The notes: a model not told the origin generated them from the letters alone. Positions 11,101 to 21,660 are shown, counted from the first letter of the stretch. The stretch: DNA of 64,000 nt from Eunapius fragilis (GCA_963681505.1 OY811975.1:11554739-11618738), one strand, 5' to 3'. Made by a program: numbers and translations.

Positions 11101-12227
11101 TGCCTGGTCTTCAATACCTCGAACACCAGCTGCTTGCTTTTTCCTTCCTTGTCTTTCACAACTACTACACACAACCCCAGTGATCGTTTTACCGATCCAT
11201 CGTACATTGACAGTAAGGTTCTGCTGTCCTGTAACTTTGGTCTGCCTAACCTTACATAATCTTGGAAGGACATTACGTTGCAGGACGCAGCAGTATCCAG
11301 CTGAAAGGTCAACTTTATGCTCTTGCCGCTGGTCTGACACCAAAAGCTAGCTAGCAATTTTTTCCCCTTTTTCTCTACCTTGATCTGCAGTAATTCCTCT
11401 GTTTCCAACTCTTGGACCAACTGGGTTGGTCTGCTTCTCATCTTGCACCTCCTTGCAAAATGGTTGAGCCCATTACACTTGAGGCATCTTTGCCCAAACG
11501 CTGGACACTGGCGGGGTCGGTGGCTTCTTCCGCACTTCCCACATTCCTGCTCCTCCTTATCTCTCCTATCCAACTCGATACCTTCAGACCTTGACTCTTT
11601 ACCCTTGACTGGCACACCCCTGTTCCTCACCATGGCAACTTCATCCTCTTCGCGGTGTTCATCTTTGACTGCTGCTACTTGTTCGGACAGTTCCTTAGCC
11701 TCCCAACTCTGCAGATCAGCAGTCGTTGCCTCGATAGTTTGGCACATCTGAATAGCTTTTGCTAAATCCAATTTCTCTGTCTCAAAAAGTCTTCTTCTCA
11801 TGCGCTCACTGTCAATGCCCCTTATCAAAACATGCAGCATCAAATCTTCTTTCAGGTTCCCAAAGTCACAATCCTTGACTTGCTTACGCAGCTCTGACAC
11901 AAACTGATCTACGGTTCGGCCTGCCTGTTTCAGCTGAAAAAACTTGTCCCTGAGTACATGCTTACTGGTTCTTCGAGCACAGAGTGAGTCCAGCTTGGTC
12001 ATGACTCCCTCAAAACCTTTGTCTTCTCCCTCCGCGAACGTCAACGCCTCATACATATCGTTAATTCTAGGACCCACGACTCGCAAAAACAGGGCTAATT
12101 TCACCGCTGAGTCTGCCTTATCCTTTCCCAGCGCCGTCAAAAAGAGCGCGAACTCCTTTTTGAATCGTTGCCATTGCTCCGTGACATCTCCCTCGCCAAC
12201 CTGATCGGGAACTAAGTATTTCTCCAT
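8112..12227 (-). CDS. Gag-Pol polyprotein of Gypsy 1
   Basis: A single 1371-codon frame begins at 12227, 50 bp inside the upstream LTR. In order it shows a gag region, a Cys-rich knuckle region near residues 230-265 (CGKCGRSHRPRQC, then CLKCNGLNHFARRC), and an aspartic protease with FQLDTAAS (near 310). These are followed by a reverse transcriptase with VVADDTLVFG, RNase H (IQCDASTEGLGATLLQ), an integrase zinc-binding HHCC region, and the integrase core with NSQSNGKAESAVK. Gag and pol are fused in one frame. A charged tail follows the integrase. It is a mobile-element gene, not a host gene. Confidence 0.95.
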   Translation of the reverse strand: MEKYLVPDQVGEGDVTEQWQRFKKEFALFLTALGKDKADSAVKLALFLRVVGPRINDMYEALTFAEGEDKGFEGVMTKLDSLCARRTSKHVLRDKFFQLKQAGRTVDQFVSELRKQVKDCDFGNLKEDLMLHVLIRGIDSERMRRRLFETEKLDLAKAIQMCQTIEATTADLQSWEAKELSEQVAAVKDEHREEDEVAMVRNRGVPVKGKESRSEGIELDRRDKEEQECGKCGRSHRPRQCPAFGQRCLKCNGLNHFARRCKMRSRPTQLVQELETEELLQIKVEKKGKKLLASFWCQTSGKSIKLTFQLDTAASCNVMSFQDYVRLGRPKLQDSRTLLSMYDGSVKRSLGLCVVVVKDKEGKSKQLVFEVLKTRHHTLISLDTCLQLELLSYRLEKVNLVAEHSPLTKEKVLMEFGDVFSGVGCLPGEYQIDLDPAVPPMLNRPRKIPHTMRAAVEDKLRVLEENGIIAAVEQPTEWISNITTVWKPDKKSVRVCLDPRDLNKAIRRNHFHLPTLDDVLPRLKGARVFSLLDAKDGFLQVKLSESSSFLTTFWGAERKYRWLRMPFGISSAPEEFQRRLQGVLHGLEGVAVVADDTLVFGVGETEAMARQDHDQKLFKLLQRAREVNLKFNKDKMRLHQTELLYIGHQISAEGVKPDVAKVKAVKDMPVPKTVQEVRRFLGMSNYLSRFLPNLSKVAEPLRRLTEIDAEFVWGTKEHAAFEELKTLISNDQLLAFYDVRKPIVIQCDASTEGLGATLLQDGRPIASVSRSLTKSEKNYVALELECLAIVFACQRLDQYIYGKRVRIETDHKPLEMIAKKSILVAPRRLQRMLLQLQRYDLDVVYVPGKLQVVADVLSRAPVESSSGKECEKYDVFRLENQEVESTKEREFVFVSDQRMEAIKKTALQDPEQCGLRRVLGQGWPSNIAQVSLPLRPYWNVRDCLTVQDGIIYKGGQVVVPFELRGQILQRLHASHQGIESTLRRARDSVYWPGMTEDVKRVCSQCTVCEMDSPAMPKEKHLAHYIPQKPWEKVGIDLFRFKGKDFLLIVDYLTDYFEISALKTTLATVVVDAIKEQFSRYGIPVTVQTDGGPQFIAREFREFAKGWEFQHTMSSPYNSQSNGKAESAVKIAKKLLRRSKDPFWALLEWRNTPTVGLDSSPSQRFLARRTRGAVPIATDKLVPEVQDDMWRKKVHQQEVIQDRTNTRRDHPPLQVGQPVLVQDMLAKKTQWNRGMCVDKLSDRSYVVDVDGQVLRRNRRFLKPTYNWPPGEATEYGQGQDDLSEVKEGNSTEPVTVPGVTSDVPVPRPDMEGQAPASTQERNGKEGVKDQGREPQVEVRLEPQETAARQNGYKTRSGRVVREPSRYQDYRRF

Positions 12228-12277
12228 TCCTCTCTTCCGTTTTCATACAGTTAGAGAAGAAACCACTTCTGACACCA

Positions 12278-12425
12278 TGTTACAAGTCCCACTACTATCT
12301 AGAAATAGTTCTTATCACAAACACTCCAAGCAGCCCGCTTACACACAACACAGCGCATCCAAATCTCTAATAAGAGTCCCCCCCCCACTGCGCATGCGCA
12401 GTTCCCATAACAACCTCTCTAAACA
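12278..12425 (-). repeat. LTR of Gypsy 1 (upstream copy)
   Basis: A 148-bp copy matching 7924-8071. The primer-binding site lies immediately inside it. Confidence 0.95.
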
Positions 12426-12431
12426 GTCATT

Positions 12432-12930
12432 GATGAATTGTGGATGGTGTGTTTAATAGTCAGGGAGTGTTGTAGGTTGTGTTTGAGTAGTGCTGACATG
12501 GTTGGTACATGTATGTGGGGTTTATTAAATTGGTGAGTGGAAGCTTTTGTGTGGTGTCTGATGCTGGAGGCTTGTAGGTAGTGTATGAGTATTGCGGCTT
12601 TTTGGAGGAGGATGTGTGGGGTTTGCAAGTATTGAGGCTTATAGGGTTTCGTGTTAGAGGATTGTAGAGTGTGTGTGGGTGTAGAAGGTTTGTGTGTGTT
12701 GGTGTCAAAGGTTGTGTGTGGAAGGTTTGTGTGAGTGTTGGAAGCTTGTAGGTGTGTTTGGGTTTGGAAGGCTTGTAGGGTGTGTGGGTGTTGAGGTTTC
12801 TAGGGTGTGTGTTGGTAGGTGTTGAAAGCTTGTAGTGTGTGTGTGGGTGTCAAAGGCTTGTAGGGTGTGGGTTTACGAAGGCTTGTGTGTAGGGGTGTCA
12901 AAGGCTTGTGTGTGGGTGTTTAAGGCTCTG
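12432..12930. repeat. GT-rich degenerate minisatellite
   Basis: Variable-length units of the type GGCTTGTAGGGTGTGTGGGTG and relatives are repeated through about 500 bp. The minus-strand open frames here are by-products of the repeat. Confidence 0.7.
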
Positions 12931-12936
12931 CGGCAG

Positions 12937-14534
12937 AAAATAACTTCAAATTCTGAAGTAACTGCGTATTACGAGATATTTGTTTTGGAAGACAAATTGT
13001 ATTCTGTTGTACTCGATGATTTGAAGGTCTCTGAACAAGTTAGAATTGTGCTGAACAACAGGAAGCGCTCCAAACCAGTACTGTTTTGTTCTTTGGCGTA
13101 TATCTGTTTGCATATCACTTGTGTATCATTGTAAGTGCATGTTTATCTCTCTCTGATTTCTGCAGGTGTCCCCATTTTCACCTCCAACGTCTTACTGTAA
13201 GTGCTATGATTACAATACCTGCTTTGAATGCCATTTAATTTTAGGTGTCACATTCTAGCCCTACTTATGCTGGTGATCAGGTAAATTTCCAGGATGTAAA
13301 TTGTCAAAGTGTTCATGGATTTATTCCCCCAGTTGGCATCTGATTTCTACAAATCTACAAAGTAGCTAAGTAGCAAATTTTAGTTCACAAACTAACTCCT
13401 GTATCCGATATTCCAGAGCTTCTACTCCAAGTCAACCTGTTACCATGCAAAAAAACGACCCCATCACGTCCTCCAATGAAGGTCTCTGCACGCAGAAGCA
13501 TCAACTCTCAACCCGTGCAACAGTCGTTAGAGGTACAGTATTTTGTCATGCTGTGATGACCTACCTGGATAACATGTACAGGGTGATCAGCCTGAGAAAG
13601 GAGCAGGAATATTTGAGGTGAGTGTAAAGGCACACTACACCTATCCGTCAGTATATTGATGCCCATGCAAACATCAAATGCAAAGTGCATATGGCTGACC
13701 ACTTACCTTTTCTCTGTTTTTCAAATTCAACCTGCAGTGATGAAGAATGTGAAAACACAACTGAGTGTGAATTGGCTAGGGCCCGAAAAATTCAACAGAC
13801 AAAATGCAAGGTGCATATCGAGTGAGAGCGTGTGAATTCACTCTGCGATTTGGTGGGTCCATTACTCAGTTTTAGTTTCTATTAAGAAGTGATGGCACTG
13901 TGGGATAATAGATAACTTCGTTGCTATTTAACCATTGATGTTATGGAGTTAGGTACAGGGCTGCAGTACAGGTGATCTCGGGTTTGAATAATGCATAGTT
14001 TTTTTCACCTTTTTGCTTTTTGGGTGAAATCCCCTGCACTTGGTATGAAGGTCACACCTGATTTGGTGTGTCCTACCTTCACACCAAATAATTTGGGGCC
14101 TTCACACTTTTGATGTTGCTGCTAGACCACATACCTTGTCCCTGTTTTCAAAGTCAACCAGTGATGAAGAACGTGAAACAGAGCTGAGTATAAATTGGCT
14201 AGGGCCCGAAAAATTCAGCAGAATAGAGATTTTCCTAATCAGCAAGAAAAGGTATGTTACTGTTCAAATTAACACATTCCTATAACATGACTTTCTTGTA
14301 ACTTACTACCAGTAATACAATGGATGATGACGATGCTGTACTCGTTGCATCACAGTGGTACACAGTGCACGTGTGTGCATTACAGGGATTGTCGCTCAGA
14401 TTGACGGGCTTGGAATTCCTAGACCAAAAAAGAACTGCACACTTCAAGAACTTCTAATTTATTTTGGAAACAGACTCGTAGAAGAGAAATTAGTACAAGC
14501 AAAAAACCAGCTGGGTTGTGTAAAGAGGATGTAA
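12937..14534 (+). CDS. Possible 3' exons of an unrecognised host gene, with an exon duplication
   Basis: Several exon-like blocks with fair splice sites lie here. Block 12937-13130 encodes YYEIFVLEDKLYSVVLDDLK and ends at GTAAGT. Small Ser/Pro-rich blocks follow at 13166 and about 13245-13281, and there is a basic block around 13450-13533. A 36-bp block at 13582-13617 joins in phase to 13738-13810, giving SDEECEN then ELARARKIQQ. A diverged copy of that last exon follows at about 14160-14252, again ending in ELARARKIQQN. The last block, 14386-14534, encodes a charged helix-like tail (LQELLIYFGNRLVEEKLVQ) and a stop. The full splice pattern could not be closed: one implied intron would be only 35 bp and some phases do not join. 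I do not recognise the protein. Confidence 0.35.
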
Positions 14535-14539
14535 TTGTG

Positions 14540-15185
14540 TTGAAAATGTAATTGATGAAGTTCATTTCTTTATAAAGTTTACTCCTTGTTAATGTTAATT
14601 AATGGCTGCACATTCTCGTTCCCAGACTAATGTGGAATTGCTACAGTGCTATGCAATGTAAAATCTGGGCACAAGTAACGATATTTGTGGTATTTTCACA
14701 CACACGCAATGCTCCTGTGAGTCGCTAAAACTATTGCAATGCAGTATTACTACAGTAGCAAAGTATGCAAAAGTAGAGCAAATTTTACTACCAATGTAAA
14801 AAATACATGCCATGTAAAACACCATTTTTATAGCATTCGCAAATCACAGTTTACATCGGTTTACAACAACATTTACATCAGATCATATGGAACTACTCTA
14901 GAACTTCAGGGTAGCAAAACAAACATTTTTTCCTGTGAAAGCCCGACCAAACACCGCCCGACAAATGTTGCATGCACAGCTTTTTAATGTTAATACAACA
15001 TGCCATAACATACCTTTGGGTGGTAGTGGTAGTTCTGTGACCCCCGCGGTACCGCGTCCTCTCGGCAGCACTTTTAGCCAATCGGACAGCGGAAGGCATT
15101 TTTAGAGAAAACAACTTCACTAGCCAAAGTAACAACTAAAGTGCGATAGGAACACCAAATAAAAATTTAATGCAGGTTAGAGTAT
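14540..15185. other. No gene recognised
   Basis: AT-rich sequence without supported features. Confidence 0.4.
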
Positions 15186-15198
15186 TTATACTGCTAAT

Positions 15199-15498
15199 AA
15201 AAATCGGGAAGCGGGAGTGTCTTCGGGAGCGGCTGCTCATGCATCTGAGATCAGAACGCACAACAGCAATGATGCCAAATGTGGGGAATTAGGATGGGTT
15301 TGCATCCCATTGGTTGTTGAGACATACGGTGCATGGGGTCAAGAGGCTGTCAAAAGTTTTGCTCAGGTGGCATCTAGGCTGGCAGTCGCCTGCTCCAAGC
15401 CAAAGTCGGTCGTTATAAATGATCTTTACGGCAGGCTGAACACTTGCCTCATAAGATCAATTCCTTCGGCCATCCTTAGTAGGATGGTGTCCACATGA
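15199..15498 (+). pseudogene. LINE (non-LTR) ORF2 C-terminal tail, copy 1
   Basis: An open frame ending at TGA 15498 encodes the pattern LGWVCIPLVVETYGAWGQEA, then LYGRLNTCLIRS. In many marine-invertebrate non-LTR retrotransposons this pattern forms the end of the ORF2 protein, after the reverse transcriptase. Everything upstream (endonuclease, RT) is absent, so this is a 5'-truncated insertion. Recognition is from the motif only. Confidence 0.55.
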
Positions 15499-15588
15499 AT
15501 TTTGCGTTTGTGTATGTATCAGTGTACTGTAAAATTTTGTATTTTATAATTACAAAATACACATCAGCGCTAAATCCTTCTACTTTGA

Positions 15589-15887
15589 ATGAAGCGAGCT
15601 AGTGTGATGGCTGGGTCTGCTGCGTCAGCTGCTGAAACTCGCAAGCATGTCGCCAACGACGAAAAATGCAGTCGTCTGGGCTGGGTCTGTATCCCCTTAT
15701 CAGTGGAGACTTATGTTGTTGGGGAGAAGAAGCTGGTAGATGTCTTGACAGACTCGCCATGCGGATTGCCACACGAACAGGCTGTTCCAAGTCTTCTGCG
15801 GTGTCTGGGCTTTATGGAAGACTAAGTATTGTCCTGGTCAGGGCCAACGCTAGGGCATTACTGGCTAGGTCGTCTTCACTTTCGTAA
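15589..15887 (+). pseudogene. LINE ORF2 C-terminal tail, copy 2
   Basis: A second, related tail (RLGWVCIPLSVETY, then in a shifted frame CWGEEAGRCLDRLA and LYGRLSIVLVRANARALL) follows copy 1 after 90 bp in the same orientation. One frameshift lies near 15715. The two tails differ throughout, so they are separate 5'-truncated insertions of related elements rather than a recent tandem duplication. Confidence 0.55.
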
Positions 15888-16039
15888 AGACTTTAAGTAC
15901 ATATAGGTGTGTAAATTAGTAACATAACTTGATCATTAATTTAAAAGAGAATACAGAAAATAAAAATAAAAATCTATTATAATACTATCATTATTGTATA
16001 GAACTTGCTAGATGTGATGGTCTATATGACATGTAAGTA

Positions 16040-16373
16040 TAACGTGCCGGTAAATTTTGAAGCGATTGGTAGTATTGCCGTTCTTCAAAACCGTTCGTAG
16101 CTCGAGTTATACCTTCCTACGAAGAAGACGATGACGACGACGACGACCAATTAAAAATTATTTTGGGACTGGGCACTAGAAATAGGAATTTTACCGTTTT
16201 ATGACACGGAACCAACGTAGAACTGTAGATCGTTGTGCTCTCATTCCATCGCGATAAAGAGATAAGCAATCCGTTTCTCCGTTGTCCCCCCAGACGCTAG
16301 TGAAGTTTTATTAATGACATTCATCAACCCTCAATCAATCCTATACTGATTGAACCTGCTGCCGCAGGTTCAA
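16040..16373 (-). repeat. Hairpin-headed dispersed repeat, copy D
   Basis: On the minus strand it starts with a perfect 10-bp stem (TTGAACCTGC / GCAGGTTCAA, 4-nt loop, plus-strand positions 16350-16373). Next come TATAGGATTGA, a stretch alignable to copy C (GTCATTAA...GCGGATTGCTTA-like), a GAC/GAA simple repeat (16121-16147), and an ACCAATCGCTTCAAAATT core near 16053-16070. This is the most diverged of the four copies. Confidence 0.6.
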
Positions 16374-16747
16374 ATATCCTTAACGGATTCAGTAAGAGTT
16401 TTCTTGGTGACATCTGGTAGGCTCTTTATGGCAACCTCAGTAAAGTACCTTCGCCGAGGGGAGTTCGCTCGTGCAAAAGACGACGGTTCACACGACGTTC
16501 AGCAGACCTTCCATTAACAATGTCAACATTTTCCTCAGTGTGATTGCTGTCGTTCAAAGCCAAAGACTCACTGCATGCGGAATTCGAAAAAGTACAAAGA
16601 ATTAAGTGATTTTTATTAATAGTGATGCATATACTCGGCATTTAGATTTAAATGCACAATAAACACGTAACAAATGGCATGTACATACATTAAAATGGTC
16701 CAATTTGCAAAGATAACAGTATGGAGATAAACACACAAACACACATT

Positions 16748-16750
<3 letters not shown>

Positions 16751-16814
<64 letters not shown>
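16751..16814. repeat. (CA)n microsatellite
   Basis: About 32 uninterrupted CA dinucleotides. Confidence 0.97.
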
Positions 16815-16816
<2 letters not shown>

Positions 16817-16819
16817 CTC

Positions 16820-18065
16820 AACATGTACATGTAAGGTCCGGTAGTCCAGGCTCCATTTCATTATCCATTACAGGATGTGATGTCACAGTATTGCAGGCAT
16901 GCATAATAGTAAATTAGCGAGACGCCACATAGACGGTATAAAAAATGTGAATATGTATAATCTAAATGCCCTTGTGTGTATAGACTTGACTGGAACCAAC
17001 ATTGGCCTTACGTGGCCCCATAGCAACGAACCTGACAACCGATGTCCTTTCGACGCTCATGTAATACAGTAGAACAAACTCAAACTATCACGGTAAGAGT
17101 AATTGAATTAATGCTGTCTGTTTTTGGTAGAAGTTTATAACGGTACGCATTTTCTGAAGTTGGTAGAAAATCCGCGCCATTTTGGGGGGCGGGTTGGAAT
17201 TGTTTATTTTTTATGTTTAAAACAGAATAGTTTAATAGTTACATGCACTGAGTTACATGTAACTCCGTGAGCACTTGCTTTTAGTATTACAATATAATGC
17301 AGCTATGACGCAAAATATAGCGCAGCTTTTTAGTGCATGCACCGTACATGTAGTTCCAGTAAGAACTCGTTTATTTTTATTTTTGACCTCAAGAATTACC
17401 AAATTAGGTTTCAAGCAGATCGTTCCCATAGGCCGTGTCGGACTTAGGGGTCCTAAACTTTTATCCCCACTGGAACTCGATCGTTTTGGTAAAAATCTGA
17501 ATTTCCTACACCTATAGAAGGCTGTGCTGATACTATAGTCTGGGGTATCAGATATAACAAACATGGAAATGGTTCGCAGAGACGTCGACCGTAAGTTAAC
17601 GCCACAGCCCTATGCGGCCATACAATTTGTGGACAAAAGGCATACCTCTTGAAATATTGAAAAAGTGGCGTAATGCCCTAGCAACCACCCTTGACAACCG
17701 ACAATCTTAGAAACCTTGCACTACATGTTAACATGTTTGAACTTGTCACCATTTTAAAGCCATACAATGAATGAAGTATCTTTGTTCTATTTGTAGCCAA
17801 AGTCACATGGCCTAGTTTTCTCTCCACCGCTTCCTACAAGCGGCCATTTTTCGACGAACGCATCGACTTCAACGTGCTTTTTGGACCACGTAGACAAATT
17901 CTGCACCCCAGTTGGAAGCGCATAACAAAAGGAGACAGAAGGAACTTACAACATATAGTATGGAACTGTAGCCATACTTTTTCTTCGCAATGGTATACGC
18001 ATGTGAAGTGTACTGTGGTTTGAGCCGTGTAAACTAGCCCAGTACACATACGTTTTGACGTGATA
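16820..18065. other. No gene recognised
   Basis: Unique-looking sequence. A few short open frames show no family features on either strand. Confidence 0.4.
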
Positions 18066-18068
18066 ATC

Positions 18069-19375
18069 AGCTGGACCCCCCTGCCCTTATGTCAGCTGGA
18101 CACCCAGCCCACCTACTCACTGTAAGTAGCTGCACCCCCTGCCCCATGTACATGTATTGGACCCCCTGCCTTCATGTACCCACTGCAAGCAGCTGGACCC
18201 CCTGACTGCCCCTTGCCCCCATGTACCCACACTCTGCCCCCATGTACCCACACTGTAATCCCCTGTCCCCATGTGCCCACTATAAACAGCTGGACCTCCT
18301 GCCCCATGCATATACCCACTGTTAGCTGCTGGACCTCCTCCCCCACATGTCTACTGTAAGCAGCTGAACCCCCGGCCTTCATGCAAGCAGCTGGACTCCC
18401 TGCCCCCATACACCCACCGCTACCTCCTGCTCTCATGTACCCACTGTGAGCAGCTGGATCCCCTGACCACATGTACCCTCTATAAGCAGCTGGACTCCCT
18501 GCCCCATGTACCCACTGTAAGCAGCTGGACCCCCTCCTCCCATGTGCCCACTGTAAGTAGCTGTACCCCTGCCCCATGTACATGTATGCAGCTGGACCCC
18601 CTGCTGTCATTTACCCACTGTAAGCAACTGGAACCCCTACCCTCTGAGTCCACTGTAAGCAGCTGGACCCCCTGCCCCATGTACCCACTTTAAGCAGCTG
18701 GACCCCCTCCCCCACATACGCCTACCTCATGTACTAACTGTAAGCAGCTGGACCCCCTCCCCCATCTACCCACGACCCCTTGCCCCCATGTACCCACTGT
18801 AAGCAGTTGGACCCCCTCCCCCATGTACCCACGCCACCTTGCCCCCATGTACCCACTGTAAGCAACTGGCCCCCCTGCCCCCATGTACCCACTGTGAGCA
18901 GCTGGACCCCTGCCCCCCATGTACCCACTGTAAGCAGCTGGACCCCCTGCCCCCATTTACCCACTGTAAGCAGCTGGACCCCTGCCCCCCATGTACCCAC
19001 TGTAAGCAACTAGATCCCCTTGCCCCCGTGTGCCCACTGTAAGCAGCTGGACCCCCTCCCCCATGTACCCATGCCCCCTTGCCCCCATGTACCCATTGTA
19101 AGCAACTGGCCCCCCTGCCCCCTTGTACTCACTGTAAGTAGCTGGACCCCTGCCCCCCATGTACCCACTGTAAGCAGCTGGACCCCCTGCCCCATGTACC
19201 TACTGTAAGCAGCTAGACCCCTGCCCCTGTGTACTCACTGTACTCTCTGCCCCTATGTACTCACTAAGTAGCTGGACCCCCTGCACATGCTCCAAAGTAC
19301 CTATGGACTCCTGCCCCATGTTCCCACAGTAAGCAGCTGGACCCCCTGCCCTCATGTACCCATTGTAAACCCCCT
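18069..19375. repeat. 36-bp minisatellite with higher-order repeats
   Basis: Tandem units are built on CCCACTGTAAGCAGCTGGAC plus CCCCTGCCCCCATGTA, about 36 bp each. The 18.80-18.99 kb block recurs at 19.04-19.20 kb in the same order of unit variants (including the rarer CAACTGGCCCC unit), giving a higher-order period of about 240 bp. A 36-bp unit is 12 codons, which explains the periodic open frames on both strands. Confidence 0.93.
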
Positions 19376-19379
19376 CTCA

Positions 19380-20650
19380 TGAATGCTGTCCTTTTGATCT
19401 CTCAAGCCACCAAATGTTTTCCACAAGTTCTGCAAAGTTTCTGGAGCTGGTATATGTGGTGTTCCATCTAGGCTATGTGACCGAATAAAGCTACTAATAC
19501 CGCATTATTCATAGAAAAGCAAAACCCTTTATTGTGTGGTGAAAAAAAAGTATGGCTGGACCTAAATGGTGTTTCTGTATACCTAAATGTGTATAGTTGA
19601 CAATGCGGCATGCTGACGTTCCTGAGAATTTGTCTGTGCTTGGTATTATCAGCGTGAAGTACCCCCTCTCTCTTACGATATCCATATATAAATTAACTGC
19701 GATTAAGTCCTGTAGCCGCAAATTCGCGTCAAATAGTTGTTTACAGCTACCAAGGTATTTTGGGGGACATGACCACAAACCACAGAAAGATTATACCAAT
19801 TTGAAATCTTTCATGAACAAGGCTTCAGCGGGTATCGTTGGATTACCCCTTTCTGCCACAAAACATTTTTGTGACCACATTTAAGATCAAATAACCTCTA
19901 CATAACAAACCATATTTAGGCCTTAATCGGTTAAGGATTGCGATATGAAGAGTGCGCATATGGTATAGGCTCTACTACGACGATACACCAGTTAAATGGG
20001 AGGGATCAACAGGTATTTGATGGTAAAATGAACAAGATACAGCTCTATCAAAAAACGCCATTTTAATGAGGCCATGGCGCATCTAGCCGCAATGGATTTT
20101 TTTGGTTTACGGTATTGTCTAATTATGGACCCTTTTGTCCAGCCGCAAAGGGCTGTGTAGCGTATCACTATCATGAAGTATATTAACCATTAAAAGGTGT
20201 CCCGTATTAACGTGTAGTATACATAAGCACAAAGCTTCAATACACATAGCAACTGCATGGCTTTATATACTATATTTAACGTATTCTCTATAGGCATGCA
20301 TGAGAGTGAAACATCTTGTGCAACATTCGGCCCCTTTGTTGGATTATTCATAAATAAATAGAACAAATGCTTTTGATGTTGATTGTCCAGAACCTCACAC
20401 GAATCCATGCAACAAGAAAGAAGAAGTATTTAATGCATAATAAAGTTTATAGAAACGAATGAATTTAAGTGGACACCGTCTGAAATGAGTGCAAATGGGG
20501 AATTAGACTTTGCAATCCTACAAGGAAATGGTTGGACACATCCTGCTTTATGTCATCAGGACTGCCACTTACAAGCGTGTCGTACAGTCCTTGAAGGGTC
20601 AATTTGTCACCTTCAGTTTGTCATCTTCAATGCCTTCCAATAAATCATCT
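19380..20650. other. No gene recognised
   Basis: Two overlapping opposite-strand frames near 19.5-19.9 kb show no recognisable motif. No repeat structure was seen. Confidence 0.35.
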
Positions 20651-20657
20651 TTTACCT

Positions 20658-20826
20658 CAAAAATTGAGCTGACAAAAATGAAAATACATTTCGTTACAAA
20701 TGGAATAAATAGAATAATGGTATATTGAGAGCAAACCGCCAACTCGAATCGCGTGACTACTAAGTAGTGAAAATAAAAGCGTAATCAGGTTGAAGGCCTA
20801 TAGGTAAGCTAGCCAAGGGATTCCTT
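20658..20826 (+). repeat. 169-bp direct repeat, left copy
   Basis: It matches 21057-21226 with only a few differences, including a one-base length difference in an A-run. Confidence 0.95.
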
Positions 20827-20939
20827 TTCCCCATCGAGCGGTCGCCTACGGTGACTTTTCTTATATAAATGCGCGGGCACAGGCGAGCGGCAATGGTATA
20901 CGCGAGCGATCTCGCGGGCAAGGAATAACAATTGTACTA

Positions 20940-21056
20940 TACCGGTTATTGTTTAGGAGGGGCTGAGTCCCCCCTATGTCATTATTGGGGGGGCTCGAGA
21001 CCCTCCAGCCCCCCCCCCCCCCCCCCCCCCCCCGCCCCCCCCTTCCGCCGCCACTG
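20940..21056 (-). mobile_element. Poly-G MITE-like repeat between the direct repeats
   Basis: Read on the minus strand it starts CAGTGGCGGCGGAAGGGG, followed by a G-run of about 30 nt, GGGCTGGAGGG and a G/C-rich inverted segment. It resembles the CAGGGGCGGA-plus-poly-G repeats elsewhere in the window. Confidence 0.5.
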
Positions 21057-21226
21057 CAAAAATTGAGCTGACAAAAAATGAAAATACATTTCGTTACAAT
21101 TGGAATAAATAGAATAATGGTATATTGAGAGCAAACCGCCAACTCGAATCGCGTGACTACGAAGTAGTGAAAATAAAAGCGTAATCAGGTTGAAGGCCTA
21201 TAGGTAAGCTAGCCAAGGGATTCCTT
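21057..21226 (+). repeat. 170-bp direct repeat, right copy
   Basis: Partner of 20658-20826. Confidence 0.95.
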
Positions 21227-21606
21227 GCAGGGTGTAGCGTGAGTATGTTCGTGTACTGGTTCACGATAACAGTGACTGTCTTTCAGTGGGTGTCATGCCT
21301 GCGCAGGGGAAAAATTGGCGGAAAGGTTTGCGTTATCCATTAATCAGATCGTGAACGACAAAACACTAGAGTTGTCGATGCCAGCGCGCTTTTTTGTACA
21401 CATACTACGTGGCATGAAGCTTCAAACTATTCTAAAATGGTTGGATTTTAAGCCAGAGAAGCGTAGCAAACAGGGCAGCTTTTATAGCTGTTTGGCGGCA
21501 AACATAATTTACAATATACGCCCCTTTTTTCAAACCGCGATGCCTTTCTTTGTTGGCAATCGTGTCACATGCAATGCAGCAGGGGTGTGATTGAGGGTAA
21601 ACAGGG

Positions 21607-21660
21607 GCGGACCCAGGAATTTTGAAGGGGAGGGGCACCATAAATGAAAAGCGATAATGA
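21607..21660 (+). repeat. CAGGGGCGGA repeat fragment
   Basis: It starts CAGGGGCGGACCCAGGAATT and is followed by a purine-rich GGGGAGGGG. It is a short member of the poly-G family. Confidence 0.5.

Larger units (their letters stand above)
7924..12425 (-). mobile_element. Gypsy (Ty3) LTR retrotransposon 1, looks whole and young
   Basis: Two 148-bp terminal repeats (7924-8071 and 12278-12425), TG...CA bounded, appear identical base for base, including a nine-C run. The flanking hexamer GTCATT (7918-7923 and 12426-12431) is a target duplication. Next to the upstream repeat on the minus strand is a primer-binding site, TGGTGTCAGAAGTGG, complementary to a tRNA 3' end ending in CCA. A purine tract borders the other repeat. 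One long frame (8112-12227) holds gag, protease, reverse transcriptase, RNase H and integrase. Identical LTRs imply a recent insertion. No break is evident by eye. Confidence 0.93.

Noticed and set aside
8189-12204. Plus-strand frames inside Gypsy 1
   Set aside because: Antisense shadows of the polyprotein frame.
12419-12708. Minus-strand His/Thr-rich frames
   Set aside because: By-product of the GT-rich degenerate repeat.
18113-19208. Long glycine/tyrosine-rich periodic frames on both strands
   Set aside because: They arise from a 36-bp tandem repeat whose length is a multiple of three. The frames appear on both strands and carry no start or splice context.
18069-19375. CRISPR-like array
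   Set aside because: The units are contiguous and vary throughout, with no unique spacers; it is a eukaryotic minisatellite.
19509-19884. Overlapping opposite-strand frames
   Set aside because: Mutually antisense and neither shows a recognisable motif.
20658-21226. LTR retrotransposon with 169-bp LTRs
   Set aside because: Only 230 bp lie between the repeats, with no primer-binding site, purine tract or coding region; left as direct repeats.
21315-21590. 91-codon plus-strand frame
   Set aside because: No domain, splice context or compositional support beyond chance length.
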